The translations under genes and the position numbers were made by a program. The notes under the pieces were generated by a model. The model saw only the letters and a program-made list of their open reading frames with translations. It was not told the DNA's origin and did no database searches. This document shows positions 14,299 through 22,160 of a stretch of DNA of 35,936 nt, piece by piece (the stretch's first letter is position 1; every line of letters begins with the position of its first letter). Source of the stretch: Verrucomicrobiota bacterium (GTDB lineage Bacteria; Verrucomicrobiota; Verrucomicrobiia; Limisphaerales; JAKPVM01); contig JAKPVM010000326.1 in assembly GCA_029572555.1 (NCBI GenBank), positions 1 to 35,936 on the forward strand, in the 5' to 3' direction.

Positions 14299-15171
14299 TT
14301 AAAAATCTTCACTCCCATAACTTATCTTATAGAGCATACCTGTCTTTGCGGAAATTATTGCCCTTAATCCAAGATATATTTTTTCTAACTTACTGAGTTT
14401 AAGGCGTTTTTCTGTAAAGACGTTGTAATGTTTTTTGCGGAGTATTTTTAGCAACCTCCAATAAACTTCGCCCATTAATTCTGCGGCTATCATTGATTTT
14501 TTATCTTCAATAGGAAGAAGATTTCTGGCTTGTTTATAATGAAAGGCTGATTTCTTTGCGACTTTGCTTGCAACCGCATAATATCTTTGAGAATAGACGC
14601 CGTTCAAAATATCTTCCTCTTTAAGTCCGTGTTGTTGCAATAAATCAAGCGGAATGTATATTCTGCCCCGTTCAGCATCGTTTTTCACATCTCGCAAAAT
14701 ATTTGTTAGTTGAAAAGCTTTCCCTAAATGAACAGCAAAGTTTTTGGACTGTTTGTTTTTATAACCAAATATTTCTATGCTCAACAAACCCACGACTGAC
14801 GCCACTCTGTAACAATATAAATCAAGGTCTTCAAAGGATTTGTATCGTTTAATTTCAAGATCCATCTCAATGCCTTTTAATAGTTCATCAAATAGTTCAA
14901 AGGGGATATTATATTTAGATATAACAGGTTTCAGTTCACGGTTGACTTCTAAAGAAGGCTGAGCTGTAATTGTTATTAAATCATTTCGCCAGAAGTTAAG
15001 CCTTTCCTTACGTTGTTCAATCGGGACATTTTCCTCATCAACTACATCATCAATTTCCCGACAAAAGGCATAGAGTGCGGACATATCGAGCCGCTTATCT
15101 TTTGGCAGGACACAAAACGCAAAAGCAAGATTTGAAGCGCTTTTTTGTGTAACTGTAACTGTGTAACTCAT
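14299..15171 (-). CDS. hpnD: Squalene/phytoene synthase family protein, HpnD-like
   Basis: Head-to-head prenyl transferase, probably forming presqualene diphosphate from two farnesyl diphosphates. Both Asp-rich motifs are present: REIDDVVDE (38-46) and RDVKNDAERGRIYIP (160-174). Also visible are YCYRVASVVGLLS (119-131) and HLGKAFQLTNIL (148-159). The length (290 aa) and ALYAFCREIDDVVDE resemble HpnD of the HpnCDE route to squalene. HpnC and HpnE are not in the window, so phytoene synthase (CrtB) remains an alternative. It is the last gene of a leftward run with a two-component system and a small membrane protein 35 bp upstream. Confidence 0.82.
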   Translation of the reverse strand: MSYTVTVTQKSASNLAFAFCVLPKDKRLDMSALYAFCREIDDVVDEENVPIEQRKERLNFWRNDLITITAQPSLEVNRELKPVISKYNIPFELFDELLKGIEMDLEIKRYKSFEDLDLYCYRVASVVGLLSIEIFGYKNKQSKNFAVHLGKAFQLTNILRDVKNDAERGRIYIPLDLLQQHGLKEEDILNGVYSQRYYAVASKVAKKSAFHYKQARNLLPIEDKKSMIAAELMGEVYWRLLKILRKKHYNVFTEKRLKLSKLEKIYLGLRAIISAKTGMLYKISYGSEDF

Positions 15172-15206
15172 CGGAATATATACAAAGATTTCCTAAACCA
15201 GTTGGT

Positions 15207-15557
15207 TCATTGTTGGACATTTGTTTGAGTGTTATTATTTGACTCTGTGCGTTTTGGTGGCAAACCTCCCACATCGGCAAGTGTTGGGTATCGTCTTTTA
15301 TATTTTCTATGTTGTTTCTTAAGCCCGAGCCAGTTTTTGGCTTGCCCATTTTGTGGGGGGGCATCGGATTTTTCCTCAGTCTTATTGCTATTTTTAAAAA
15401 CCCAGATAATCAAAAGTGCAATGCAAAATAGCACAAGCACTGCGGCGACAACAATCAAGACGCTATAAACCCACGGGCTTAAATTTTGGACTGGTGTAGC
15501 CGGGACTGGTAAATCCGATGGCGTAGACGCTAAAAAAAATGGAATATAACCAATCAT
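15207..15557 (-). CDS. Small single-pass membrane protein of unknown function
   Basis: 116 residues; I do not recognise a family. A Pro-rich N-terminal segment (about 10-28) leads into one strong transmembrane helix (about 29-54, VYSVLIVVAAVLVLFCIALL and onward). A hydrophilic basic tail follows (KKQHRKYKRRYP near 80-91), ending in an Asn/Thr/Gln-rich stretch. The positive-inside rule puts the tail in the cytoplasm. Its ATG overlaps the TGA of the NtrC-type regulator gene (ATGA, 15554-15557), so translation is probably coupled, and it precedes the squalene synthase-type gene by 35 bp. The overlap and good composition make it a likely real gene. Confidence 0.7.
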   Translation of the reverse strand: MIGYIPFFLASTPSDLPVPATPVQNLSPWVYSVLIVVAAVLVLFCIALLIIWVFKNSNKTEEKSDAPPQNGQAKNWLGLKKQHRKYKRRYPTLADVGGLPPKRTESNNNTQTNVQQ

Positions 15558-16978
15558 TTTACATCCTCTGTTTTTTCTTCTCCGTCATCTTCCACCTTAA
15601 TGCCGAGCCGATTTATCCTATAACGGAGAGCGTGCCTTGTAATTTTTAACTGGTCTGCGGCGCGTGAAAGATTATATTTATTTTGTTCAAGAGATGTCAT
15701 AATTATATTTCTTTCAAAATCTTCGACCAATTCGTCAAGTGATTTATCATTTGAAATAACTGGAAAAGGAGTTTTCCTGAGTCTTGCTTCAAGATGAAAA
15801 TCCGGAAGGCTTGTTTTTTTAATCAAATTGCCGTCTTCAAGTATCACTGCGCGCTCAACGACGTTGCGCAATTCTCTTACATTACCCGGCCAATGATGGG
15901 ACAACAGTTTTTCTTTTGCTTCTTGTGTAAAACCTGTGATGTTTTTTCCCATTACTTTTGAATAATGGCTTAAAAAGTGTTCGGCAAGAAGAATTATATC
16001 ATTTCCACGTTCTCTTAATGGCGGTGGACTGAATTGAATCACATTCAATCGGTGATACAAATCTTCCCTGAAATTTTCCTGTCGAATTGCCTCAATAATA
16101 TCCTTATTAGTCGCAGCAATCAATCTCACATCGACTTTCAATTCTTCATTTCCTCCGACCCGAGTAAAAGTCCCATTTTCAAGGAATCGCAAAAGTTTAG
16201 CTTGTAAGGAACGGCTCATATCGCCTATTTCATCAAGAAAGATTGTTCCGCCATCAGCCTCTTCTACTCTGCCGGGTTTTTGCTTTAAAGCGCCAGTGAA
16301 AGCCCCTTTTTCATGGCCGAACAACTCGCTTTCAAGAAGATACTCCGGTATTGCTGCGCAATTTATTCTCACATAGTTATTATCTTTTCTTTTGCTTAAA
16401 TAATGTATTGCCCCGGCAATCAATTCCTTGCCGGTTCCGCTCTCACCAAGAATCAATACTGTTGTATCTGTGGGTGCTACCATTTCAATCAATTTTTTCA
16501 ATTCTTGCATTTGCGGAGAGTCGCCAATGATTTGCTCAAGGGTAAAACTGTAAACTTCCTGTTCTCGCCAGGCTGTATTTTCCTTAATCAGTGAATATTT
16601 TTCAGCGCATCTATAAATGGCGTGTATCAGTTCTTCCGGTTCAAAAGGTTTCGCAAGATAATCTTCGGCGCCGCATTTTATAGCATCAACGGCTTGACGC
16701 GGTGTTGCATAAGCAGTGATTACCAGAACGGGTATATGTTGCCAACGTTTTCGGACATATTTCAGAAACTCCATTCCTGTCATTCCGCCAAGCCGAACAT
16801 CGGTCAATATCATAAAAAAGTCCTGCCGTTCTAATTGCTTTAGTCCATCCTCAGCAGATTCTACTGCAATTACATTATAGCCATCGCTTGTTAAAATGTT
16901 AGAGAGAGAAATCCGCATATTCCGTTCATCATCTACTATAAGGAGCGGAGGCAATAATTTTTTATTCACCTGTTTCAT
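15554..16978 (-). CDS. NtrC-family sigma-54-dependent response regulator
   Basis: Three domains are clear. The receiver (about 10-125) has Asp16/Asp17, phosphoacceptor Asp60 in ILTDVRLGG and Lys110 in LAKPFEP. The AAA+ activator domain has Walker A GESGTGKE (178-185), the sigma-54 contact loop GAFTGA (225-230), FLDEIGDM and PGNVRELRNVVERA. A C-terminal Fis-type helix-turn-helix (NLSRAADQLKITRHALRYRI) ends the chain. The length (474 aa) is typical. Its start lies inside the 3' end of the histidine kinase gene (17-bp overlap), so the two form a cognate pair. Targets are unknown; I found no convincing -24/-12 promoter in the intergenic regions of this window. Confidence 0.94.
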   Translation of the reverse strand: MKQVNKKLLPPLLIVDDERNMRISLSNILTSDGYNVIAVESAEDGLKQLERQDFFMILTDVRLGGMTGMEFLKYVRKRWQHIPVLVITAYATPRQAVDAIKCGAEDYLAKPFEPEELIHAIYRCAEKYSLIKENTAWREQEVYSFTLEQIIGDSPQMQELKKLIEMVAPTDTTVLILGESGTGKELIAGAIHYLSKRKDNNYVRINCAAIPEYLLESELFGHEKGAFTGALKQKPGRVEEADGGTIFLDEIGDMSRSLQAKLLRFLENGTFTRVGGNEELKVDVRLIAATNKDIIEAIRQENFREDLYHRLNVIQFSPPPLRERGNDIILLAEHFLSHYSKVMGKNITGFTQEAKEKLLSHHWPGNVRELRNVVERAVILEDGNLIKKTSLPDFHLEARLRKTPFPVISNDKSLDELVEDFERNIIMTSLEQNKYNLSRAADQLKITRHALRYRINRLGIKVEDDGEEKTEDVK

Positions 16979-18500
16979 AAGTTACCGTCGGTAAAATTAC
17001 AATAAACCTTGCGCCTTTACCGGGATGTGATTCAACCTTTACAGTTCCGCCATAAATATCAAGGTTTTGTCTCACAATTGCAAGACCGAGCCCGGTACCG
17101 GTCGCCTTTGTCGTAAAATACGGTTCAAAAATCTTATTTATCTTGTCAGGTTCTATACCCGGTCCTGTATCGGTTATAGATATTTCAATTTTATCATTTT
17201 CATCTTTTTGTACAATTATATCAAGAATTCCTTTATTGTTTATGGCGTCGCGTGCATTTTGCAAAATGTTTACAAAAATTGCCTTGAGATGATTTTCCTG
17301 CATCATTACCGGGGCTTCTTTAAGTTTATAAGTTTTATTTATCACTACATCAAAACCTGAGCGCGGTGGGAACACAGTTTCAATAGACGCCTCAAGGACT
17401 TTTATAACATCAAGTTTTTTAACCCTGCCCTCAGCAAGAGCGGCATAACCTAAAAGGTCGGTAACAATTTTATCCGCCTTTACAACCTCTTCCCTGATGA
17501 TTTCAATCTGCTGTTTTATTGAATCTGATGTATCCTTTAATGTCCTTTGAAGAATAAATGCGGAGTTATTTATGATGGCAAGTGGATTTTTAATTTGATG
17601 GGCGATTTCAGCTGCGATTCTACTCGTAGCTTGCAATTGTTCAGATTTTGATTCAAACAACTGACGCTCCTTTGTTGCCATTTCACTTTTCAAAAGCAAT
17701 ATTTGCAATCCATAAAAACAGATTGCAAACAAAATTAACAGCACTGTTCTTAACAATACTGGCTCGGGATTATCAGGCGGCAAAAGGTCAAGTGAACGCA
17801 ATGTGTTCTCGTCAAGACCGGTGCTAAAATGGCTTTCAGATGAGGCAGACTGGTCTTCTTTCAGGTTAATATCTTCTTTCAATTTGATATTGTGTTTATT
17901 TGTGATACGATTATTAAATCGTGGCGGGATACCAAGTTCTGCTTCTGTTACAGTTATATATGCGTTCTTCTCCATATCTCTAATTTTTATATCCAAAGTA
18001 CCTGCGCTGACGTATAGGAGACAGATAATTATATTTAGAGATAGTTGTTCACGCGCAACAGGATGAACCAGTGTATTTCTCAACATCAAACCGACGAACA
18101 ACCAATAAAGCATGCTGCTATAACCACCCGTAATAAGTGTTAAAATTGCAAGCAGTATGGCATCAAAAAAACCATTCAGAAATAATACCCCGCGAATTTT
18201 AATTAATTTATTACGCCGATTGGTTAACAAGAACACCGACAGCACAGCATTAAACAAAATGTAAAAAATAAAATAACTTTGAATAAAATGAAGCGCTGTT
18301 TCGCGAAACGGTGTTTCCTTTGCTAACAACTGTGAAAAAAATAGATAATATACAAGGATTAATATCAAAATCCATTTTATCGGAAGAACTATATCGCATT
18401 CTATCTCTTTAAGTCTTTTGATTTGAAGATTAAAAGATGGATGGACAGGTTTAAGAAGCTGTCTATACTCATTTAATACCTTTTTCAGTTCTTCTTTCAT
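16962..18500 (-). CDS. Membrane sensor histidine kinase paired with the NtrC-type regulator
   Basis: The N-terminal half (1-270) is a membrane region with about six hydrophobic segments: near 42-60, 72-92, 104-124, 128-141, 154-168 and 248-270. Between the fifth and sixth segments is a charged Lys/Glu/Asn-rich stretch of about 80 residues. It resembles no PAS or HAMP sensor I can name. The kinase core has the phosphoacceptor His301 in EIAHQIKNPLAII, N-box NILQNARDAINN, G1 DTGPGI, F-box-like FEPYFTTKATGTGLGLAIV and the closing GKGARFIVILP. It probably senses membrane state or a lipophilic or small ligand, which is inference from topology. A 16-bp palindrome fills the 19-bp gap between it and coaC. 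Confidence 0.92.
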   Translation of the reverse strand: MKEELKKVLNEYRQLLKPVHPSFNLQIKRLKEIECDIVLPIKWILILILVYYLFFSQLLAKETPFRETALHFIQSYFIFYILFNAVLSVFLLTNRRNKLIKIRGVLFLNGFFDAILLAILTLITGGYSSMLYWLFVGLMLRNTLVHPVAREQLSLNIIICLLYVSAGTLDIKIRDMEKNAYITVTEAELGIPPRFNNRITNKHNIKLKEDINLKEDQSASSESHFSTGLDENTLRSLDLLPPDNPEPVLLRTVLLILFAICFYGLQILLLKSEMATKERQLFESKSEQLQATSRIAAEIAHQIKNPLAIINNSAFILQRTLKDTSDSIKQQIEIIREEVVKADKIVTDLLGYAALAEGRVKKLDVIKVLEASIETVFPPRSGFDVVINKTYKLKEAPVMMQENHLKAIFVNILQNARDAINNKGILDIIVQKDENDKIEISITDTGPGIEPDKINKIFEPYFTTKATGTGLGLAIVRQNLDIYGGTVKVESHPGKGARFIVILPTVTYETGE

Positions 18501-18503
18501 TCT

Positions 18504-18519
18504 GACGGTTAAGACCGTC
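18504..18519 (-). promoter_or_regulatory. Palindrome in the coaC-histidine kinase gap
   Basis: GACGGT-TAAG-ACCGTC is a perfect 6-bp inverted repeat that starts directly after the coaC stop and ends 3 nt before the kinase ATG. As RNA it would be a hairpin in the ribosome-landing region of the kinase gene; as DNA it could be an operator. No U-tract follows. Confidence 0.5.
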
Positions 18520-19074
18520 TCATTGATTTAAATTAAGTTTTTCCAGAACAAATTTAACAATTTTATCAACCGCCATCAACCTACCTATCCCTTCATAACC
18601 GCAAGAAAGAACGCCTTCTTCCGGACCAATAAATTCAACGTCGCGGGATTTCAAGATTTCCACATTTTTTTGCGTCGCCGGATGCAGCCACATCTTGCCG
18701 TTCATAGCAGGTGCAATTACGATTTTCGCCTTTTCATTAAGAGCAAGGGCTATACAGGTAAGGGCGTTATCCGCAATTCCAAGTGCGAGTTTAGCGATTG
18801 TGTTTGCTGTTGCCGGGGCTATAAGCAGCATATCCGCTTCATCAGCGAGTGAAATATGCGTCGGCACCCAATCGCCTTCCTCAAATAAGGAAGTGATTAC
18901 TGGGTTTCTTGAAAGTGTTTTTAATGGCAACGGTTTAATAAAATGCGCAGCGTCATCGGTCAAAACAATATGTACCGAAACCCCAGCCTTCACCAGCTGG
19001 CTTGTTATATCAAGCGCCTTATGAGCCGCAATTGAACCAGTAACGCCAACAACAACCACGGGATTCTTTTTCAT
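18520..19074 (-). CDS. coaC: Stand-alone phosphopantothenoylcysteine decarboxylase (flavoprotein)
   Basis: FMN enzyme that decarboxylates 4'-phosphopantothenoylcysteine in coenzyme A synthesis. Visible motifs: GVTGSIAAHKALDI (10-23), active-site His73 in THISLADEADMLLIAPATAN, substrate motif PAMNGKMW (122-129) and the flexible flap LSCGYEGIGRL with Cys158. In most bacteria this domain is fused to the CoaB synthetase as CoaBC (about 400 aa). Here the protein ends after the decarboxylase domain at 184 aa and no CoaB domain follows: the next gene is the histidine kinase. It begins 2 bp after the gmk stop, in the familiar yicC-gmk-coaBC order but without rpoZ. Other HFCD flavoproteins are possible, but PAMNGKMW favours CoaC. 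Confidence 0.88.
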   Translation of the reverse strand: MKKNPVVVVGVTGSIAAHKALDITSQLVKAGVSVHIVLTDDAAHFIKPLPLKTLSRNPVITSLFEEGDWVPTHISLADEADMLLIAPATANTIAKLALGIADNALTCIALALNEKAKIVIAPAMNGKMWLHPATQKNVEILKSRDVEFIGPEEGVLSCGYEGIGRLMAVDKIVKFVLEKLNLNQ

Positions 19075-19076
19075 AA

Positions 19077-19709
19077 TTAAATAATCCTTCTGACACTTAA
19101 TCTTTCCGCATTAACAATCGCCCGAAGACGGTTTAAATCTTCTTCCATAGATGCGCTGATGATTAAATAATCATATTCTTTCCAGTGCTTGATTTCTTCT
19201 TTTGCAAGGCAAAGTCTTTTCTTTAAAGTCTCTTCGTCGTCAAGGCCGCGATTTTTCAGCCGATTCACAAGGACATCTAAAGATTCGACCCCCACAAAGA
19301 CCGATACTAAGGAACGACGGAGTTTTTCATCTTTTTCCGATGCTTCTCTGACACTTGCAGCGCCTTGAACGTCTATATTCAGCAGTACATCTTTGCCTTG
19401 TTCAATCTTACGGAACACCTCTTTTTTTAAAGTTCCATAATAGTTGCCGTACACATTCGCAAATTCTAAAAATTCATCATTTTTTATTTTTTGTTCAAAT
19501 TCTTCCTGGGCTAAAAAGTAATAATCAACGCCATCTGCTTCCCCTGTTCTCGGAGGTCTTGTAGTGCAGGTTATTGCGCGTTCAACATTCTTCTCCGCTT
19601 TAAGCAAATTATTGCAAAGCGTTGTCTTTCCAGCCCCCGATGGCGCTGATAGGACTATCACCAATGGTTGCGGTTTTACAACTTCAAACAATTTTTCTTT
19701 TTCTTCCAT
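19077..19709 (-). CDS. gmk: Guanylate kinase
   Basis: Phosphorylates GMP to GDP with ATP. From the ATG at 19709 (210 aa) the P-loop SAPSGAGKTT is at 21-30, followed by TTRPPRTGEADGVDYYF, NVYGNYYGT and LNIDVQGAASVRE, all diagnostic. An upstream in-frame GTG at 19739 would overlap yicC by 26 bp and add ten residues outside the family core. The ATG, 4 bp after the yicC stop, fits better. Second gene of the leftward run starting with yicC. Confidence 0.95.
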   Translation of the reverse strand: MEEKEKLFEVVKPQPLVIVLSAPSGAGKTTLCNNLLKAEKNVERAITCTTRPPRTGEADGVDYYFLAQEEFEQKIKNDEFLEFANVYGNYYGTLKKEVFRKIEQGKDVLLNIDVQGAASVREASEKDEKLRRSLVSVFVGVESLDVLVNRLKNRGLDDEETLKKRLCLAKEEIKHWKEYDYLIISASMEEDLNRLRAIVNAERLSVRRII

Positions 19710-19713
19710 CGTT

Positions 19714-20592
19714 TCATTCAATATTTTGAACCTGTTCACGGAACTTTTCCAGTTCAGTTTTAAGAAACACTACTTCGTGAGAGATAGCTGCATTGTTTGC
19801 CTTTGAGCCAATTGTGTTAATCTCGCGGTTCATTTCTTGCGCAAGAAAATCAAGCGTCCTACCCACCGGTTCATCTTTCTTGGTATATTCATAAAATTTC
19901 TTAAAGTGGCTATCCAAGCGTGCAATTTCTTCGGATATATCGCAACGGTCTGCGAATAACACTATCTCTTTTAATAATCGTTCTTCATCTTCGGGCTTAA
20001 TTTCCAGTCCCGCCTTTTTAATCTTTTCATAGAGTTGCTCCTTATATTTTGAAACAACTTGCGGGGTTTTTTCTTTGACCTTTTTAATAGCCTTGCGCAT
20101 ATTTTGGATTCGCGATTTTAAATCATTTTCAAGGTGTTTTCCCTCTTGCCTTCTCATATCCAGAAAATTTTTCAGCGCCTGGTCTATAAGCCTTTTTAAT
20201 TGATTCCATTGTTTCTCGCCATCTATTTCAGGCTGTTGGCTTTCTAATACCCCCGGTGAGCGAATTATTAATTCAAGATTTAGCGAATTATTTAGTCCAA
20301 GATCTTTTGCCAGATTTTTGAATTCTTTCGTATAAGCCTTCGCCAAATCGTAGTTTATGAGCCTTGATTTAGCCTTATTCTTAATGGCATCAACAGTTAT
20401 TCGCGCTGTAATCTGACCTCGTGAGACAAATTTGCCGATATGTTCACGAATCAACGTTTCTGATACAGATAATTCCGATGGTAAAATGATTTGAATTTCG
20501 CTCTGACGCCGATTAACAGATGATATCTCGACTACAACACGATAATAATCAAACTGTTTTTCAGCCCGACCATATCCAGTCATTGAATTCAT
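19714..20592 (-). CDS. yicC: YicC/YloC family endoribonuclease
   Basis: The family start MTGYGRAE is at residues 4-11 when the ATG at 20592 is used (292 aa). Another ATG at 20583 gives MTGYG directly, and a TTG at 20610 is unlikely. The N-terminal domain has VVVEISSVNRRQSEIQIILP. The C-terminal DUF1732 region has EEIARLDSHFKKF, VGRTLDFLAQEMNREINTIGSKAN and a closing VVFLKTELEKFREQVQNIE, all typical. E. coli YicC has been reported as an RNA-cleaving enzyme; the role here is by homology. It is the first gene of yicC-gmk-coaC, an order kept in many bacteria, and is divergent from rnhB. Confidence 0.93.
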   Translation of the reverse strand: MNSMTGYGRAEKQFDYYRVVVEISSVNRRQSEIQIILPSELSVSETLIREHIGKFVSRGQITARITVDAIKNKAKSRLINYDLAKAYTKEFKNLAKDLGLNNSLNLELIIRSPGVLESQQPEIDGEKQWNQLKRLIDQALKNFLDMRRQEGKHLENDLKSRIQNMRKAIKKVKEKTPQVVSKYKEQLYEKIKKAGLEIKPEDEERLLKEIVLFADRCDISEEIARLDSHFKKFYEYTKKDEPVGRTLDFLAQEMNREINTIGSKANNAAISHEVVFLKTELEKFREQVQNIE

Positions 20593-20689
20593 ATATAGAA
20601 CTATGCACAAGAGAAGCCTTTATGAAAATCTAAATTTTTAAAATTGAATTAAATTGAATTATTTGGTTTTTCTTTAATCATTAATATAA

Positions 20690-21373
20690 ATGGGCGCAAT
20701 TTATAAATCTGATAAACATAAAACGGACATTTCAAAATCTGCAAATAAGTTTTTTTATGAACAAGCCCTGAAAGATGTTTATCCTATTGCAGGCATTGAT
20801 GAAGCTGGCAGAGGTCCGCTTGCCGGACCGGTAGTAGCTGCGGCTGTTATTTTGCCTTTAGACTGGTATTTTAAAGGCTTGTCCGATGAATTAATTGGCT
20901 TAAACGATTCAAAACAATTATCCCCGCAAAAACGAGAATACTACTATAATATTTTAACCACCTCTTCTTTAATAAAATGGGCGTATGCAGCGGTTGAACC
21001 TGATGAAATTGATAAAATTAATATCCTCAATGCCACTCACAAGGCTATGGCATTGGCAATAAAGAAATTGGCTCAACCACCGACCCATCTATTAATTGAT
21101 GGGAACCCGGTGAAATCCTTAACAATACCGCAAACCGCAATTGTTAAGGGAGATTCATTAAGTTATTCCATTGCCGCCGCAAGTGTCATTGCAAAGGTAA
21201 CAAGAGATAGGATTATGATGGATTATGACAAAATCTATCCAAACTACGGCTTTGCTCTCCATAAAGGCTACGGCACAAAACAACATCTAAACGCCTTGCT
21301 AAATTATGGCGCAACGCCAATACACAGAAAAAGTTTTGCCCCATTAAACAATCAACAAACGGAACTGTTTTGA
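20690..21373 (+). CDS. rnhB: Ribonuclease HII
   Basis: Cleaves RNA in RNA-DNA hybrids and single ribonucleotides in DNA. The catalytic motif GIDEAGRGPLAGPVVAAAV puts Asp37 and Glu38 in place. LNDSKQLSPQKRE, HLLIDGNP and AAASVIAKVTRDRIM supply the remaining acidic and conserved residues. An N-terminal extension of about 30 residues precedes the core. The gene has no Shine-Dalgarno sequence. Its TGA stop shares a base with the yraN ATG (TGATG), a coupling often seen for this pair. Confidence 0.95.
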   Translation: MGAIYKSDKHKTDISKSANKFFYEQALKDVYPIAGIDEAGRGPLAGPVVAAAVILPLDWYFKGLSDELIGLNDSKQLSPQKREYYYNILTTSSLIKWAYAAVEPDEIDKINILNATHKAMALAIKKLAQPPTHLLIDGNPVKSLTIPQTAIVKGDSLSYSIAAASVIAKVTRDRIMMDYDKIYPNYGFALHKGYGTKQHLNALLNYGATPIHRKSFAPLNNQQTELF

Positions 21374-21795
21374 TGAACTTATTAAAGAAATTTTTAGATA
21401 TATTTCATCCTTATCCTAAACATCTTAAAACAGGAATTCGCGGTGAAAAAGAGGCTAAAAGATATTTAATTTCAAAAGGATTAAAGTTTTTAACCGCCAA
21501 TTATAATTCCGGTAGAGGAGAAATTGACCTTATATTTCGGGAGGGAGATTGCCTTGTGTTTGTTGAAGTCAAGACCCGTTCATCCGAAGATTGGACTCGC
21601 CCATCAAAAGCCGTTGACAAACGAAAACGGCACCTCATCTCCCTTGCAGCTATGGATTATCTTCGTCTTTTGAAAAATCCCGAAGTAAAATTTAGATTTG
21701 ATATTGTGGAAGTTCTTATGGAGCGAGGTGCCGTGTCAGAGATTCGTCATCTAACCTCGGCTTTTAACCTCACTAAACCGTATGTTCGCAGTTAA
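21373..21795 (+). CDS. yraN: UPF0102 / YraN family nuclease-like protein
   Basis: Small protein with a restriction-endonuclease-like fold, often next to rnhB; precise role unknown. The motifs are clear: GIRGEKEAKRYLISKGLKF (23-41), NYNSGRGEIDLIF and VFVEVKTRSS, which carry the acidic and Lys residues of a PD-(D/E)XK-like site. The ATG at 21373 overlaps the rnhB stop; a TTG one codon earlier is possible but less likely. The length (140 aa) is slightly above the usual 115-130. Confidence 0.9.
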   Translation: MNLLKKFLDIFHPYPKHLKTGIRGEKEAKRYLISKGLKFLTANYNSGRGEIDLIFREGDCLVFVEVKTRSSEDWTRPSKAVDKRKRHLISLAAMDYLRLLKNPEVKFRFDIVEVLMERGAVSEIRHLTSAFNLTKPYVRS

Positions 21796-21810
21796 TTAAA
21801 CGGATATGAA

Positions 21811-21839
21811 TTGTTATGGCAATAAATTTAACTTTAAAT
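21811..21839 (+). promoter_or_regulatory. Possible promoter of gatCA
   Basis: TTGTTA (21811-21816), a 17-bp spacer and TTAAAT (21834-21839), each matching four of six consensus bases, lie 30 bp before the gatC ATG. The surroundings are AT-rich, so chance is a real alternative. Confidence 0.3.
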
Positions 21840-21869
21840 AAAATAAAACCATTGTTATTGTAAAAATCG

Positions 21870-22157
21870 ATGGACGATACAAAATTTAATATAGAATACA
21901 TTGCGCATTTAGCTCGGATTAAGTTGACAGAAGAGGAAAAGACTTTATATGGGGTTCAACTCGGCACTGTCCTTGATTATATCGAAAAACTCCGCGAGGT
22001 TAATGTCGATGGCGTTGAACCAACCTCTCATCCGCTTCCGCTTATTAATGTTATGCGCACTGATGAAACTAAGGTTTGTCTTTCTTCGGAGGACGCACTT
22101 CGGAATGCTCCTTTAAAATCTAACAACCTTTTTATAGTCCCTAAAATAATTGAATAA
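21870..22157 (+). CDS. gatC: Asp-tRNA(Asn)/Glu-tRNA(Gln) amidotransferase subunit C
   Basis: Small subunit that wraps around GatA and GatB in the transamidosome, which makes Gln-tRNA(Gln) and/or Asn-tRNA(Asn). The family pattern is present: IEYIAHLARIKLTEEEK, LGTVLDYIEKLREVNVDGVEPTSHP (in two parts), MRTDE and a C-terminal NLFIVPKIIE. The length (95 aa) is standard. gatA follows after 3 bp; gatB is not in the window. Confidence 0.94.
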   Translation: MDDTKFNIEYIAHLARIKLTEEEKTLYGVQLGTVLDYIEKLREVNVDGVEPTSHPLPLINVMRTDETKVCLSSEDALRNAPLKSNNLFIVPKIIE

Positions 22158-22160
22158 CCT

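Noticed and set aside
19710-19739. GTG start for gmk giving a 26-bp overlap with yicC
   Set aside because: The extra ten residues lie outside the conserved family start, while the ATG at 19709 sits neatly 4 bp after the yicC stop.
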